From assembly GCA_038199755.1 (NCBI GenBank), contig JBBPYR010000285.1, positions 1 to 64,000 on the forward strand: a stretch of DNA of 64,000 nucleotides, in the 5' to 3' direction. This DNA comes from JBBPYR01 sp038199755 (GTDB lineage Bacteria; Chloroflexota; Ktedonobacteria; Ktedonobacterales; Ktedonobacteraceae). The position numbers and the translations under genes were made by a program. Numbering within the stretch: the first letter of the stretch is position 1; each line of letters starts with the position of its first letter. The notes beneath the pieces are model-generated. The model was not told the origin of the DNA, made no database searches, and saw nothing but the letters and a program-made list of their open reading frames with translations. This document shows positions 42,658-50,827 of this stretch, piece after piece.

Positions 42658-43818
42658 GTGAATTTCGCGTATTCGGAACTACAGAACGACATTCGCGCCT
42701 CTGTGCGGCAGCTTTGCTTGCGCTTCGACCTTGATTACTGGCACACTTGCGATGAACAGCGGTCCTACCCAGCAGATTTCGTGCGTGCGATGAGTGAGGC
42801 GGGCTGGTTAGGGGTATTGATTCCCGAAGAGTATGGCGGTGGGGGCATGGGCATTTTGGAAGCGGCTATCGTACTAGAGGAGATCAATTACTCAGGCGGC
42901 TCAAGTGCGGCCTGTCATGCACAGATGTACACGATGGGGTCTGTCCTGCGGCATGGCAGTGAAGAACAAAAGCGGCGCTACCTGCCGTCGATTGCGACTG
43001 GCGAGTTGCGGCTGCAAGCGTTCGGCGTCACTGAGCCAGATGCGGGGTCCGATACCACGGCTATCAAAACCTTTGCTCGGCGCACCGACCGAGGGTATCT
43101 CATCAATGGACAAAAGGTGTTCATCTCGCGCTATCAGCATTCCGACTTGATGGTGCTGCTGGCGCGGACAACGCCCCTCGATCAGGTCCAGCACAAGACT
43201 GATGGTGTAAGTCTCTTTCTGGTTGATACACGTATGGCAGGCGACGCGATCAATGCGGTGCCCATCGATACCATGATTAATCATGAGACGAACCAGCTTT
43301 TCATCACCGATCTTGAGGTGCCGCGTGATGCCCTGATTGGCGAGGAAGGGAAGGGTTTTTTCTATCTACTTGACGGGCTGAACGCCGAGCGTATCTTGAT
43401 CGCCAGCGAGTGTATTGGAGACGGGCATTGGTTTGTGGAACGGGCGACAAGCTATGCAAAAGAGCGTACCGTCTTCGGTCGTCCAATTGGTAAAAACCAG
43501 GGGGTGCAGTTTCCGATTGCGAAGGCATATATGAATATTGAGGCTGCGAATCTGGTGCGCCTGAATGCCGCAGGACGTTTCGATGCTAGTCTGCCCTGTG
43601 GCGCGGAGGCGAACATGGCAAAGTATCTGGCCTCGGAAGCCTCGTGGGAAGCAGCAGATGTAGCGATGGCTACGTTAGGTGGCTACGGGTTGACGAGTGA
43701 GTATCACGTTGAGCGTAAGTGGCGCGAAACCCGCCTGTACAGAACTGCTCCCGTCACCAATAATCTCGTCTTGAGCTATGTTGCCGAGCACGTACTCCGA
43801 CTGCCGAGGTCATACTAA
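42658..43818 (+). CDS. Acyl-CoA dehydrogenase family protein
   Basis: About 386 residues from GTG 42658, which has GGAG eight bases upstream and gives normal family length. A TTG at 42583 would add 25 residues. Family motifs include PEEYGGGGMGILEAAIVLEEI, FGVTEPDAGSDTTAIKT (FAD binding) and YAKERTVFGRPIGKNQGVQFPIAKA. In many family members the catalytic Glu lies in a C-terminal YEGT motif. Here that segment reads LYRTAPVTNNLVLSYVAEHVL, so the Glu is not at that place; a related subgroup with this ending is common in high-GC soil bacteria. It is an FAD-dependent CoA-thioester oxidoreductase by family; the substrate is unknown. Confidence 0.82.
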   Translation: MNFAYSELQNDIRASVRQLCLRFDLDYWHTCDEQRSYPADFVRAMSEAGWLGVLIPEEYGGGGMGILEAAIVLEEINYSGGSSAACHAQMYTMGSVLRHGSEEQKRRYLPSIATGELRLQAFGVTEPDAGSDTTAIKTFARRTDRGYLINGQKVFISRYQHSDLMVLLARTTPLDQVQHKTDGVSLFLVDTRMAGDAINAVPIDTMINHETNQLFITDLEVPRDALIGEEGKGFFYLLDGLNAERILIASECIGDGHWFVERATSYAKERTVFGRPIGKNQGVQFPIAKAYMNIEAANLVRLNAAGRFDASLPCGAEANMAKYLASEASWEAADVAMATLGGYGLTSEYHVERKWRETRLYRTAPVTNNLVLSYVAEHVLRLPRSY

Positions 43819-43831
43819 TAATGAGGTCGAA

Positions 43832-44848
43832 CTACAAGACTAATTCAGCCATCACCTGTAGTGCCTCAGGCTGAGTGGTACTGCATATCAGCGTGGTGGC
43901 GCGTGAATGCTTCCAGGGTTCCAGCAGTTCGGCGATACGAGCCTTTGGTCCGCACAGTGCTACCTCGTCTACTAGTGCGTTCGGTACCAATGCTTCCGCT
44001 TCTCGTTTACGCCCGCTGAGATAGAGGTCCTGGATGTTCTGCGCGGCCTCCTCATAACCATAGCGGCGGGCGAGGTCGTTATAAAAGTTTTTGCCGCGTG
44101 CTCCCATGCCACCGATATAGAGCGCGAGTCCTGGCTTCACCTTGTCACGACATGCCTGAATATCATCGCCGAGCACGACAGAGACGCTCGGTGCTATATC
44201 AAAGGGCAGGTCATGCTGCCTGCGCATAAGACCAGCATCAAGTGCCGTTGCGTAGGCCTCCTCGCGTTGAGGTGAGAAGAAGATGGGCAGCCAGCCGTCG
44301 GCAATCTCGCCAGTGAGTTCGATGTTTTTGGGGCCGATAGCCGCGAGATAGATGGGGATGCGTGGGCGCAACGGGTGCAGGATGAGTTTAAGCGGCTTGC
44401 CCAAGCCTGTGCCACCCTGGATGGGTATCGAATATTCCGTGCCTTGGAAATTCAACGGGGCCTCACGTGCCCAGATGGTCTGGAGAATCTGGACATACTC
44501 TCGTGTTCGGACAAGCGGTTTGCCATACGGTTGACCGTGCCAGCCCTCGACGACCTGGGGACCTGACGCGCCTATGCCCAGTAGTACGCGACCACCACTC
44601 AGCAGATCGAGCGTGGCGGCGGTCATTGCAGTCATGGCAGGTGTGCGTGCTGGCATCTGTAAGATAGCGGTGCCTAGCTTGATCTTTGAGGTGAGCGCAC
44701 CAACCCAGGTGAGTGGCGTCACCGCATCTGAGCCATAGGCTTCTGCTGTCCAAACAGAGTCGAAGCCGAGTGCCTCGGCCTTCTGTGCCATCTGCACGCT
44801 GTTGGAAGGCCCAGCCCCCCAGTAGCCGAGATTTATGCCAAGGCGCAT
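43832..44848 (-). CDS. LLM-class F420-type flavin oxidoreductase
   Basis: A 338-residue luciferase-like monooxygenase-fold protein. It begins MRLGINLGYWGAGPS, with VQMAQKAEALGFDSVWTAEAYGSD and RTPAMTAMTAATLDLLSGGRVLLGIGASGPQVVEGWHG, all typical of F420-dependent oxidoreductases. The later IPIYLAAIGPKNIELTGEIADGWLP is the second conserved block. GAGGAGG precedes ATG 44848; the 44881 start is less likely. F420 use is a family inference. It is convergent with the acyl-CoA dehydrogenase gene 13 bases away. Confidence 0.87.
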   Translation of the reverse strand: MRLGINLGYWGAGPSNSVQMAQKAEALGFDSVWTAEAYGSDAVTPLTWVGALTSKIKLGTAILQMPARTPAMTAMTAATLDLLSGGRVLLGIGASGPQVVEGWHGQPYGKPLVRTREYVQILQTIWAREAPLNFQGTEYSIPIQGGTGLGKPLKLILHPLRPRIPIYLAAIGPKNIELTGEIADGWLPIFFSPQREEAYATALDAGLMRRQHDLPFDIAPSVSVVLGDDIQACRDKVKPGLALYIGGMGARGKNFYNDLARRYGYEEAAQNIQDLYLSGRKREAEALVPNALVDEVALCGPKARIAELLEPWKHSRATTLICSTTQPEALQVMAELVL

Positions 44849-45197
44849 CTTATCCTCCTCTTTACATATATACGAGCTCATCTAGCACAATAGTGCCTTA
44901 CCGTATGGCTTTTGTCAAGTGGCGTGTGGCCAATGGTGCTACGATCCTTGTTGCTGTGTCAGCTTCAGCATAGGAGGAGACCACGATGAATGCTTGTATC
45001 ATATTTGATCAAGCCACGGTCAAGGGCGAAATCTGGGGAAGCTGTGAACTGTGCCAGTACACCGCTCCATTGCCTGCATTGAGCGCGTACAATGTGCTGT
45101 TCCCAAAAATAGACCAAATTGGAGACTATATAGTGTCATACTATTGCAAGAGGAGTGATATAATCACTGTTACAGATAGGTAACAAGGAGTAGTATC
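44849..45197. other. Divergent intergenic region
   Basis: 349 bases between the F420-type gene (minus) and the Gfo/Idh/MocA gene (plus). A TATAAT at 45159-45164 lies 34 bases before ATG 45198 but lacks a good -35. One 65-codon frame (44986-45183) has a strong ribosome site. Confidence 0.5.
44986..45183 (+). CDS. Possible 65-residue small protein, unknown
   Basis: A 65-codon frame with GGAGGAG six bases before ATG 44986, a better site than chance usually gives. The product begins MNACIIFDQATVKGEIWGS and contains a CELC pair (residues 20-23). I do not recognise it. Its end overlaps the putative -10 of the next gene, which weakens the case. Confidence 0.3.
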   Translation: MNACIIFDQATVKGEIWGSCELCQYTAPLPALSAYNVLFPKIDQIGDYIVSYYCKRSDIITVTDR

Positions 45198-46181
45198 ATG
45201 CAAAAAGTTCGCTGGGGAGTGCTCAGCACTGCCAATATCGGTACTGGACAGGTCATTCCTGCAATGCAGCAGGGGACGTATTGTGAAATTGCGGCCATTG
45301 CTTCGCGTTCGCCAGAAAAAGCCCAGGCTACTGCGGCGCAATTGGGCATCCCGAAAGCATATGGTTCATACGAGGAACTACTAGCGGACCCAGAGATTGA
45401 TGCCATTTACAATCCATTGCCTAATCACCTGCACGTTCCCTGGTCAATCAAGGCACTGCAAGCGGGCAAACATGTACTCTGTGAGAAACCTATTGCCCTG
45501 ACCTCTGCCGAAGGACAGACACTGGTCGATGCTGCCAGACAGTATCCACATCTCAAGGTAATGGAAGCCTTCATGTATCGTTTCCATCCACAGTGGCAGC
45601 GAGCACGGCAACTGGTTCTTGCTGGGGAGATCGGAGAACTGCGAACGATACAGTCCTTCTTCTCATACTACTTGGACGATCCCAACAATATTCGCAATAG
45701 GGATGATATTGGCGGCGGAGGAATGCTGGACATTGGATGCTATACAGTCTCGCTGTCACGATTTATCTTTGGGGCCGAACCCAACCACGTCTTCGGCACG
45801 GTCGAGTACGATCCCCAGCTAAAGATCGACCGTCTGGCCTCCGGTATCCTGGACTTCGGGCGTGGCACATCGACGTTCACCTGCGCAACCCTGTTGGTGC
45901 CTTATCAGCGGGTCAACATTTTTGGCACCACAGGCCGGGTTGAGATCGAGATACCCTTCAACGCTCCTGCCAACCAGCCTTGCAAAATCTGGTATCAACA
46001 CGGCGATGAGACTGAGGAAATCCAAGTAGCAGCCTGCAATCAGTACACCCTCCAGGGCGATGCCTTCTCCCAGTCCGTCCTCAACAACACCGATGTGCCA
46101 ACCCCGATTGAGGACGCTGTCGCCAATATGAAAGTTATCGAGGCCGTTTTCCAAAGCGCGAAAATCGGTACATGGGTGTAA
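45198..46181 (+). CDS. Gfo/Idh/MocA-family oxidoreductase
   Basis: A 327-residue NAD(P)-dependent sugar-type dehydrogenase. The Rossmann domain starts RWGVLSTANIGTGQVIPAM and contains IYNPLPNHLHVPWSIKALQAGKHVLCEKPIAL with the EKP signature, whose Lys is catalytic. The second half (about 125-327) is the alpha/beta dimerisation and substrate domain. CAAGGAG lies ahead of ATG 45198. It stands alone, so a substrate cannot be inferred from neighbours. Confidence 0.9.
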   Translation: MQKVRWGVLSTANIGTGQVIPAMQQGTYCEIAAIASRSPEKAQATAAQLGIPKAYGSYEELLADPEIDAIYNPLPNHLHVPWSIKALQAGKHVLCEKPIALTSAEGQTLVDAARQYPHLKVMEAFMYRFHPQWQRARQLVLAGEIGELRTIQSFFSYYLDDPNNIRNRDDIGGGGMLDIGCYTVSLSRFIFGAEPNHVFGTVEYDPQLKIDRLASGILDFGRGTSTFTCATLLVPYQRVNIFGTTGRVEIEIPFNAPANQPCKIWYQHGDETEEIQVAACNQYTLQGDAFSQSVLNNTDVPTPIEDAVANMKVIEAVFQSAKIGTWV

Positions 46182-46477
46182 AGCCCTATCATGGCCATTG
46201 CTCTATATCTGCTCTTGATAGAACCGCTGAACTGGCTGAGTACGGAAAGTGCGGAAGAGCCCACGGGCAAATCCGCTCATTGGTCCTACTGTCGTGTTTT
46301 TCCCTTGTACTTAACCACTAGGTCTGTTATCTTTTACAGTAGGATGTGCAGCAATTCCACGTTTTCAGCACTGTCCCTTTTTTTACTACACCTCAAAGGA
46401 GAAGCTCTTGCCCTCCATCTCTCTCAGGGAGTCCTCGAGGCAGTGTCAAGGCAAGCAATGAGCAACTTGCGATAGCT

Positions 46478-47872
46478 ATGAAGAAGAATGTCAACACACT
46501 CTTGGCTCTGGGGGTGTCAGGGCTTTTTGTTGCGTTTCCGCTGCTTTTCCCCAATCCAGCGGTCACTAGCATTGCCGTCTTTGTCTTGATTTTTGCAGGG
46601 GCGGCCATGGGTTATAATATTCTGTCCGGTTACACCGGCTACATCTCCTTGGGGCACGCCGCCTTTTTTGGCATCGGCGCGTATTTACTGGCGTTTCTGT
46701 GCCAGCTATGGCATATTCCGGGCGGGATGATCCCCTTTCTCCTGCTTCCAGTGGTTGGTTTCCTCACAGGAGTGTGCTCCCTGCTGCTTGGGTGGATTGC
46801 TCTGAAAACCAAACGCTCCACTTTTCTGGTGATAACCATTGCTATCTTTGGCCTAGCAGCGCAACTGCCCAACTTTTTGACGGGGATTGTTTCAGGCATG
46901 CGTGAATTAACGCTGCCTATACCTCCATGGAGTGAGGATATATACAATTTCCCTTTCTACTATATGGCCCTGCTTCTGCTTCTCAGTGTCTCCATCGCTT
47001 CGTGGTGGATACGTCACTCGCGCTATGGGCTCAACCTCCTCGCCATACGCGACGATGAGGCTCGCGCCGAAGGACTGGGCTTAAAAGTCGGTCCACTGAA
47101 ATTGATCGCCTTTATGATCTCCGCCAGTTTCGTTGGCATGGCTGGAGCGATGACTGTCTACTTTATTGGCTTTATTGCGCCCACCTCGGCCTTCGACCGC
47201 ACGCTCAATATCGCTCTTCCGCTGATGATCTTTTTGGGCGGCGCAGGCACGGTGTGGGGACCGATCATTGGAGCCATCATCATCGTGGCACTTCAGCAAT
47301 ATTTGACCTTGCAATTTGGTGCCCAGGATTGGGACCTTATCCTCTATGGCGTGTTGTTGCTTGCTATCATTCTGGCCCTGCCCGAAGGCATCTTACCCTC
47401 GTTGTCGAGACACTGGAGTGCCCGTAAAAGCGCGTCGAGTGTTCCCAAGAGCGAAGAAATCTGGAGCAAGGCAAACAGGGGAGAGGCAATGCCTGCTATG
47501 AATAGAAGCTTACCGATCACTCCTGCTATGAATAGAAGCTTGCCGATCACTCCTGCGTGGGATGTAGCCTCTCCAGACTTACAAGAAGTAATCGCGGATG
47601 ATGTTATTCAGATACCATCGCCGGGGCAACTATCTGTGCTTATTCCTCGCCGCCCTGTTGGGCTTCCTGCCACGAAGGGACTAACCCAGAAGGTGAGAGC
47701 GCACCGCCTGGTTTCTTTGCCAGTGGTAACAGCAGAAAAACCAGTAGCTCTTTCAGGGCCAGTGACGCCGTTTCCTCTGGTTGGTTGGTCCTGCCCTCGC
47801 TGCAATGAGCCGTTGCCAGCTTGGGGGGATATCCATTTCTGTAGCCGATGCGGACTGAAACTTCTAGGCTGA
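46478..47872 (+). CDS. LivM-type permease with C-terminal zinc-ribbon tail
   Basis: About 464 residues. The first 305 form a LivM-like branched-chain amino-acid ABC permease with about nine helices, including GYNILSGYTGYISLGHAAFFGIGAY and LAIRDDEARAEGLGL, both family marks. An unusual cytoplasmic tail of about 155 residues follows, with a tandem PAMNRSLPIT duplication and a final zinc-ribbon-like pair, CPRCNEPLP and CSRCGLKL. No LivH, LivG, LivF or binding-protein genes are adjacent. A start at GTG 46346 is possible but would add 44 unlike residues. Ribosome-site support at ATG 46478 is poor. Confidence 0.75.
   Translation: MKKNVNTLLALGVSGLFVAFPLLFPNPAVTSIAVFVLIFAGAAMGYNILSGYTGYISLGHAAFFGIGAYLLAFLCQLWHIPGGMIPFLLLPVVGFLTGVCSLLLGWIALKTKRSTFLVITIAIFGLAAQLPNFLTGIVSGMRELTLPIPPWSEDIYNFPFYYMALLLLLSVSIASWWIRHSRYGLNLLAIRDDEARAEGLGLKVGPLKLIAFMISASFVGMAGAMTVYFIGFIAPTSAFDRTLNIALPLMIFLGGAGTVWGPIIGAIIIVALQQYLTLQFGAQDWDLILYGVLLLAIILALPEGILPSLSRHWSARKSASSVPKSEEIWSKANRGEAMPAMNRSLPITPAMNRSLPITPAWDVASPDLQEVIADDVIQIPSPGQLSVLIPRRPVGLPATKGLTQKVRAHRLVSLPVVTAEKPVALSGPVTPFPLVGWSCPRCNEPLPAWGDIHFCSRCGLKLLG
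47492..47551 (+). repeat. 30-bp tandem duplication in the LivM tail
   Basis: Two adjacent 30-base copies (47492-47521 and 47522-47551) beginning CCTGCTATGAATAGAAGCTT and differing by one base. They encode PAMNRSLPIT twice in frame, indicating a recent slippage-type duplication in a disordered linker. Confidence 0.85.
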
Positions 47873-48126
47873 CACAATCGATGGGTTTGCGATTGGGAAG
47901 TGTTGCCATATGCTATATGTCTTGGAGGCTGGCTGCCGTCCCACAGAAGTTCTACTAGTATCCGTACAGGCTGATTTCATCGTCAGCCATCTCTTTTGGT
48001 CTTGACTATTACCACAGAAGGAACGTATCATCCAAGGTGTGATTGTGATAACTAGGAAACACTTGAAATCTGCTCTGGTAAAATAGATATCTTTTCACCA
48101 GGGATGGCAGTAGAAAGCGAAACTGA

Positions 48127-48324
48127 ATGCCAGATGGACGCCTCCGTCAAGATATACGTTCAGGAATCGAAGTGTCAATTGTCCTCAAGCAAGACCAGCG
48201 AACAGGAAAATTGACCCGAGGGATCGTCAAGGATATTTTGACCAACTCCGCTTCTCACCCGCATGGGATCAAGGTACGGCTTGTCGATGGACAGGTAGGG
48301 CGCGTACAGAAAATCGAGGAGTAG
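48127..48324 (+). CDS. ywbE: YwbE-family conserved protein
   Basis: A 65-residue protein matching the short YwbE (DUF2196) family end to end, including RSGIEVSIVLKQDQRTGKLTRG and HPHGIKVRLVDGQVGRVQKI. The family is widespread in bacteria and of unknown function; its compact beta-rich form suggests a nucleic-acid or ribosome-related role, which is speculation. It lies just before the tRNA-Sec gene, on the opposite strand. Confidence 0.88.
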   Translation: MPDGRLRQDIRSGIEVSIVLKQDQRTGKLTRGIVKDILTNSASHPHGIKVRLVDGQVGRVQKIEE

Positions 48325-48394
48325 CATGTCACACAAGGAAGAGAGGGCATTACTATCTAACAATATAACGCACACAACAATATAATACAGGTAA

Positions 48395-48493
48395 TGGCAG
48401 AGGCGTATGAGAGTCGAACTCATCAGGGACCGCGCAGAGCGACCCCCCAGCCGTTTTGAAGACGGTGAGACCCACCGGGGCCCCTACACCTCC
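48395..48493 (-). tRNA. selC: tRNA-Sec (anticodon TCA)
   Basis: Read on the minus strand, an 8-bp acceptor stem (GGAGGTGT with ACGCCTCT, two G-U pairs) is followed by a 6-bp D stem (GGGGCC/GGTCTC) with a very short loop. The anticodon loop is CTTCAAA (anticodon TCA), the variable arm is long, and the T arm is ATGAG-TTCGACT-CTCAT (5 bp). Discriminator G and an encoded CCA end it. The 8+5 pattern, 6-bp D stem and G73 are specific marks of bacterial selenocysteine tRNA. The genome should therefore carry selA, selB and selD elsewhere. Length 99 bases including CCA. Confidence 0.92.
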
Positions 48494-48543
48494 ATGGAAT
48501 GTGCGAGAATGTGCGCCTATTGTGCCATTCATTGTGGCTCTTG

Positions 48544-49197
48544 TCAAGCCAGTTGGCGAATGGTTTCAACGGTCACTTCCGTCAAGTCTCTAACCATCAG
48601 GTCTGCAAGGCGTAGGCCGGGGAGGTCTCTTTCACCGACAACGGCGATGGCGTACATGCCGCCTGCTTTAGCAGCCTCGATACCCGCTACGGCGTCTTCG
48701 ATGACGAGGCAGTGTTTTGGTTCAATGCCCAGTTGTGAGGCAACCTTGAGAAAGATATCGGGGGCGGGCTTGCCGTGTGGGACGGTCTCGCCAGAGACAA
48801 AGGCGGAGAGGAAACGCTCTAGGCCAAGTGCTTCTTTGATAAGTTCGATGTTTGCGATAGGCGCGGAAGAGCCGACACCCTGCTTATATCCTGCCTCGTG
48901 CAGACCGCTTAATAACTCGATGGCTCCTGGCAGGGCCGCGACCGTTGCACGCGTGAAATCACGATAATAAACCTCTTTGCGGTCAGCCAACGTTTGCAAG
49001 CGTTCCGGTGTTACGGGGCCGAAGATAGCTGGAATAATGGCATCGTTGCGCCAACCAAAGGTGGCCCAGAATTGCTCGTCGGTGAAGGGAACGCCCTCTT
49101 CGCGTGCAAGGCGATGCCAGGCTTTGAGGTGCTCCTCGCCGCTATCAATGATTACTCCGTCCATGTCCCATACGATTGCCTGTATCGTGTTTGCCAT
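48544..49197 (-). CDS. HAD hydrolase, beta-phosphoglucomutase-like
   Basis: A 217-residue haloacid-dehalogenase phosphatase with a helical cap. Motif I is WDMDGVIID (nucleophile Asp and acid/base Asp), motif II is VGSSAP, motif III Lys lies in HGKPAPDIF, and motif IV is VIEDAVAGIEAAKAGG. The cap between motifs I and II fits the beta-phosphoglucomutase/sugar-phosphatase group. ATG 49197 (MANTIQAIVWDMDG) is preferred over 49233; GGAG lies 13 bases upstream. It lies next to tRNA-Sec with no evident link. Exact substrate unknown. Confidence 0.85.
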   Translation of the reverse strand: MANTIQAIVWDMDGVIIDSGEEHLKAWHRLAREEGVPFTDEQFWATFGWRNDAIIPAIFGPVTPERLQTLADRKEVYYRDFTRATVAALPGAIELLSGLHEAGYKQGVGSSAPIANIELIKEALGLERFLSAFVSGETVPHGKPAPDIFLKVASQLGIEPKHCLVIEDAVAGIEAAKAGGMYAIAVVGERDLPGLRLADLMVRDLTEVTVETIRQLA

Positions 49198-49404
49198 ACT
49201 GTGTGTTGCTCCTGCGTACTTTTCTGATATCATACCACAGGTTTATTATGCTGCTCGCTGAGGCTGATAGCGATGGCAAAGCTGTATAAAATAGGCTGCT
49301 TGAAAAATGTAAATGAGATATACTATCGTGAGAAAGTAATTGTATCTCTGCCAAAAAAGGTATGGAGATGCATAGCAATGCACGTTTTCTTCTGAAACTT
49401 CTGT

Positions 49405-50670
49405 ATGAAGAAATCTACTGACTTTGAGGGTGGGTACACACAAGAGACCACTTCTATACGTCCTCTCTGGCGCAACAGCGATTTTTTGTTGCTTTGGAGC
49501 GGCCAAACGATCTCCACGCTTGGCTCGAAGATATTGCAGCTCGCTTTCCCGCTGCTCATTCTTGCGTTGACGCATTCGCCTACCATTGCTGGTTTGATGA
49601 TCGCGACGGAATTGTTGCCCTATCTGCTGTTTAGCTTGCCAGTAGGGGCGTTGATTGATCGCTGGAATCGTAAGTGGGTAATGATTGGCAGCGATAGCGT
49701 GCGCTTTCTGGCGATGGGAGCGGTCCCACTCGTTTTCGCAGTTGGACACCTCAATGTGATATTGCTGTATGTCGTCGCGTTTATCGAGGGAACGGCAAAC
49801 GTCCTTTTTGGCCTTGCGCAGATATCATCGCTGCCGCGAGTGGTGCATCCTGCCCATTTGTCACGAGCATATTCGTTGAACGAGGTAACTGAATTTCTGG
49901 GACGTTTGTTTGGTCCTGGCCTGTGCGCGTTTATTATTGGCTTGGCACGGACAACGGTTGTGGGGGCGGTACTGGCCTATCTCGTCGATAGTGTTTCTTA
50001 CCTGCTATCAGTGTGCTCCCTCTGTTTTATGCGTGTGCCGTTTCAGGAAACGCGTGCTATCGCACCAGGGCACCATTCACTTTGGGGCGATATTCGCGAA
50101 GGGCTGCGATTCCTGTGGATCCATACACGCTTGCGGACGATGGTGTTGTTGACTGCTGCCATCAATTTCTTACAAAGTTCAATTCCGCTGGCCGTGATTC
50201 TTCTGGCACAAGAGCGATTGCATGTGAGTGTGTTTCTCTTAAGCCTGATTTTCACCGCTGGGGGCCTCGGAGGGTTAGTCGGTGGGCTGGTTGCGCCGTG
50301 GGTGAGAGCGCGCTTGCGTTTTGGGCATATTGTGATTGGCTCGGTACTTGTCTGGACGCTGGGCGCGCTCTTATTAGCCGTTGGTCAGTCGGTGTGGGTA
50401 TTGATGGTTGCTATGGCTGTGAACGACTTTATGTGGCCAATTTATGCTGTGGTGCTCGTGTCCTATCGCCTTGAGGAAACACCTGACCGGCTGCAAGGTC
50501 GTGTCAATAGTGCATTTCGCGTTGTCTCCTACGGTAGTGAACCGTTGGGCGCGGCTATTGGCGGCTTATTGCTTGCTCCACTGGGTGCGACGATGGTGCT
50601 GGTGTTGATTACGGTGGGCCTCGCTCTAAGCGCGCTTGGAGCGGGCTGCACATCCTTGCGGAAGGGGTAA
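49405..50670 (+). CDS. MFS transporter (MFS_3/EntS-like)
   Basis: A 421-residue, 12-helix major-facilitator protein. RNSDFLLLWSGQTISTLGSKILQLAFPLLI is a typical first helix of the MFS_3 group, which includes enterobactin exporter-like and macrolide-efflux-like proteins. LPVGALIDRWNRKWVMIGSD is the loop 2-3 motif A, and ETPDRLQGRVNSAFRVVSYGSEPLG fits the second-half loop. It probably exports a small molecule. A GTAGGGGC-type inverted repeat follows 22 bases after the stop. Confidence 0.85.
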   Translation: MKKSTDFEGGYTQETTSIRPLWRNSDFLLLWSGQTISTLGSKILQLAFPLLILALTHSPTIAGLMIATELLPYLLFSLPVGALIDRWNRKWVMIGSDSVRFLAMGAVPLVFAVGHLNVILLYVVAFIEGTANVLFGLAQISSLPRVVHPAHLSRAYSLNEVTEFLGRLFGPGLCAFIIGLARTTVVGAVLAYLVDSVSYLLSVCSLCFMRVPFQETRAIAPGHHSLWGDIREGLRFLWIHTRLRTMVLLTAAINFLQSSIPLAVILLAQERLHVSVFLLSLIFTAGGLGGLVGGLVAPWVRARLRFGHIVIGSVLVWTLGALLLAVGQSVWVLMVAMAVNDFMWPIYAVVLVSYRLEETPDRLQGRVNSAFRVVSYGSEPLGAAIGGLLLAPLGATMVLVLITVGLALSALGAGCTSLRKG

Positions 50671-50692
50671 GTGTGAGGGGCCGCTCGTTTCA

Positions 50693-50827
50693 GTAGGAGC
50701 GGGAGTGGATGATGTGAGGTGGCGTTGACCCTTGGGGTAGGGCAAATATGCCCAAAGGGAAATGGTATCGCTTGCACGGGCGACCCAAGGGTCCCCACCC
50801 CTCGTCCACATTCACTCCCGCCCCTAC
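50693..50827. repeat. GTAGGGGC-type inverted-repeat element
   Basis: About 135 bp. The left arm (50693-50743) starts GTAGGAGCGGGAGTGGATG. The right arm (50778-50827) ends CATTCACTCCCGCCCCTAC and is a near-complement of the left one. The right arm closely matches 1846-1894. The right end supplies the TAG stop of the GH5 gene. It looks like a small non-autonomous inverted-repeat element. Confidence 0.7.

Noticed and set aside
47850..48126. Possible selenoprotein gene near tRNA-Sec
   Set aside because: TGA-terminated frames here and elsewhere in the window do not continue with recognisable homology past the TGA. The LivM TGA follows a complete zinc ribbon.
48407..48967. 186-codon plus frame across tRNA-Sec and the HAD gene
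   Set aside because: It is the complement of a clear HAD phosphatase and of the tRNA. Composition is Arg/Ser-rich, as expected of a shadow frame.
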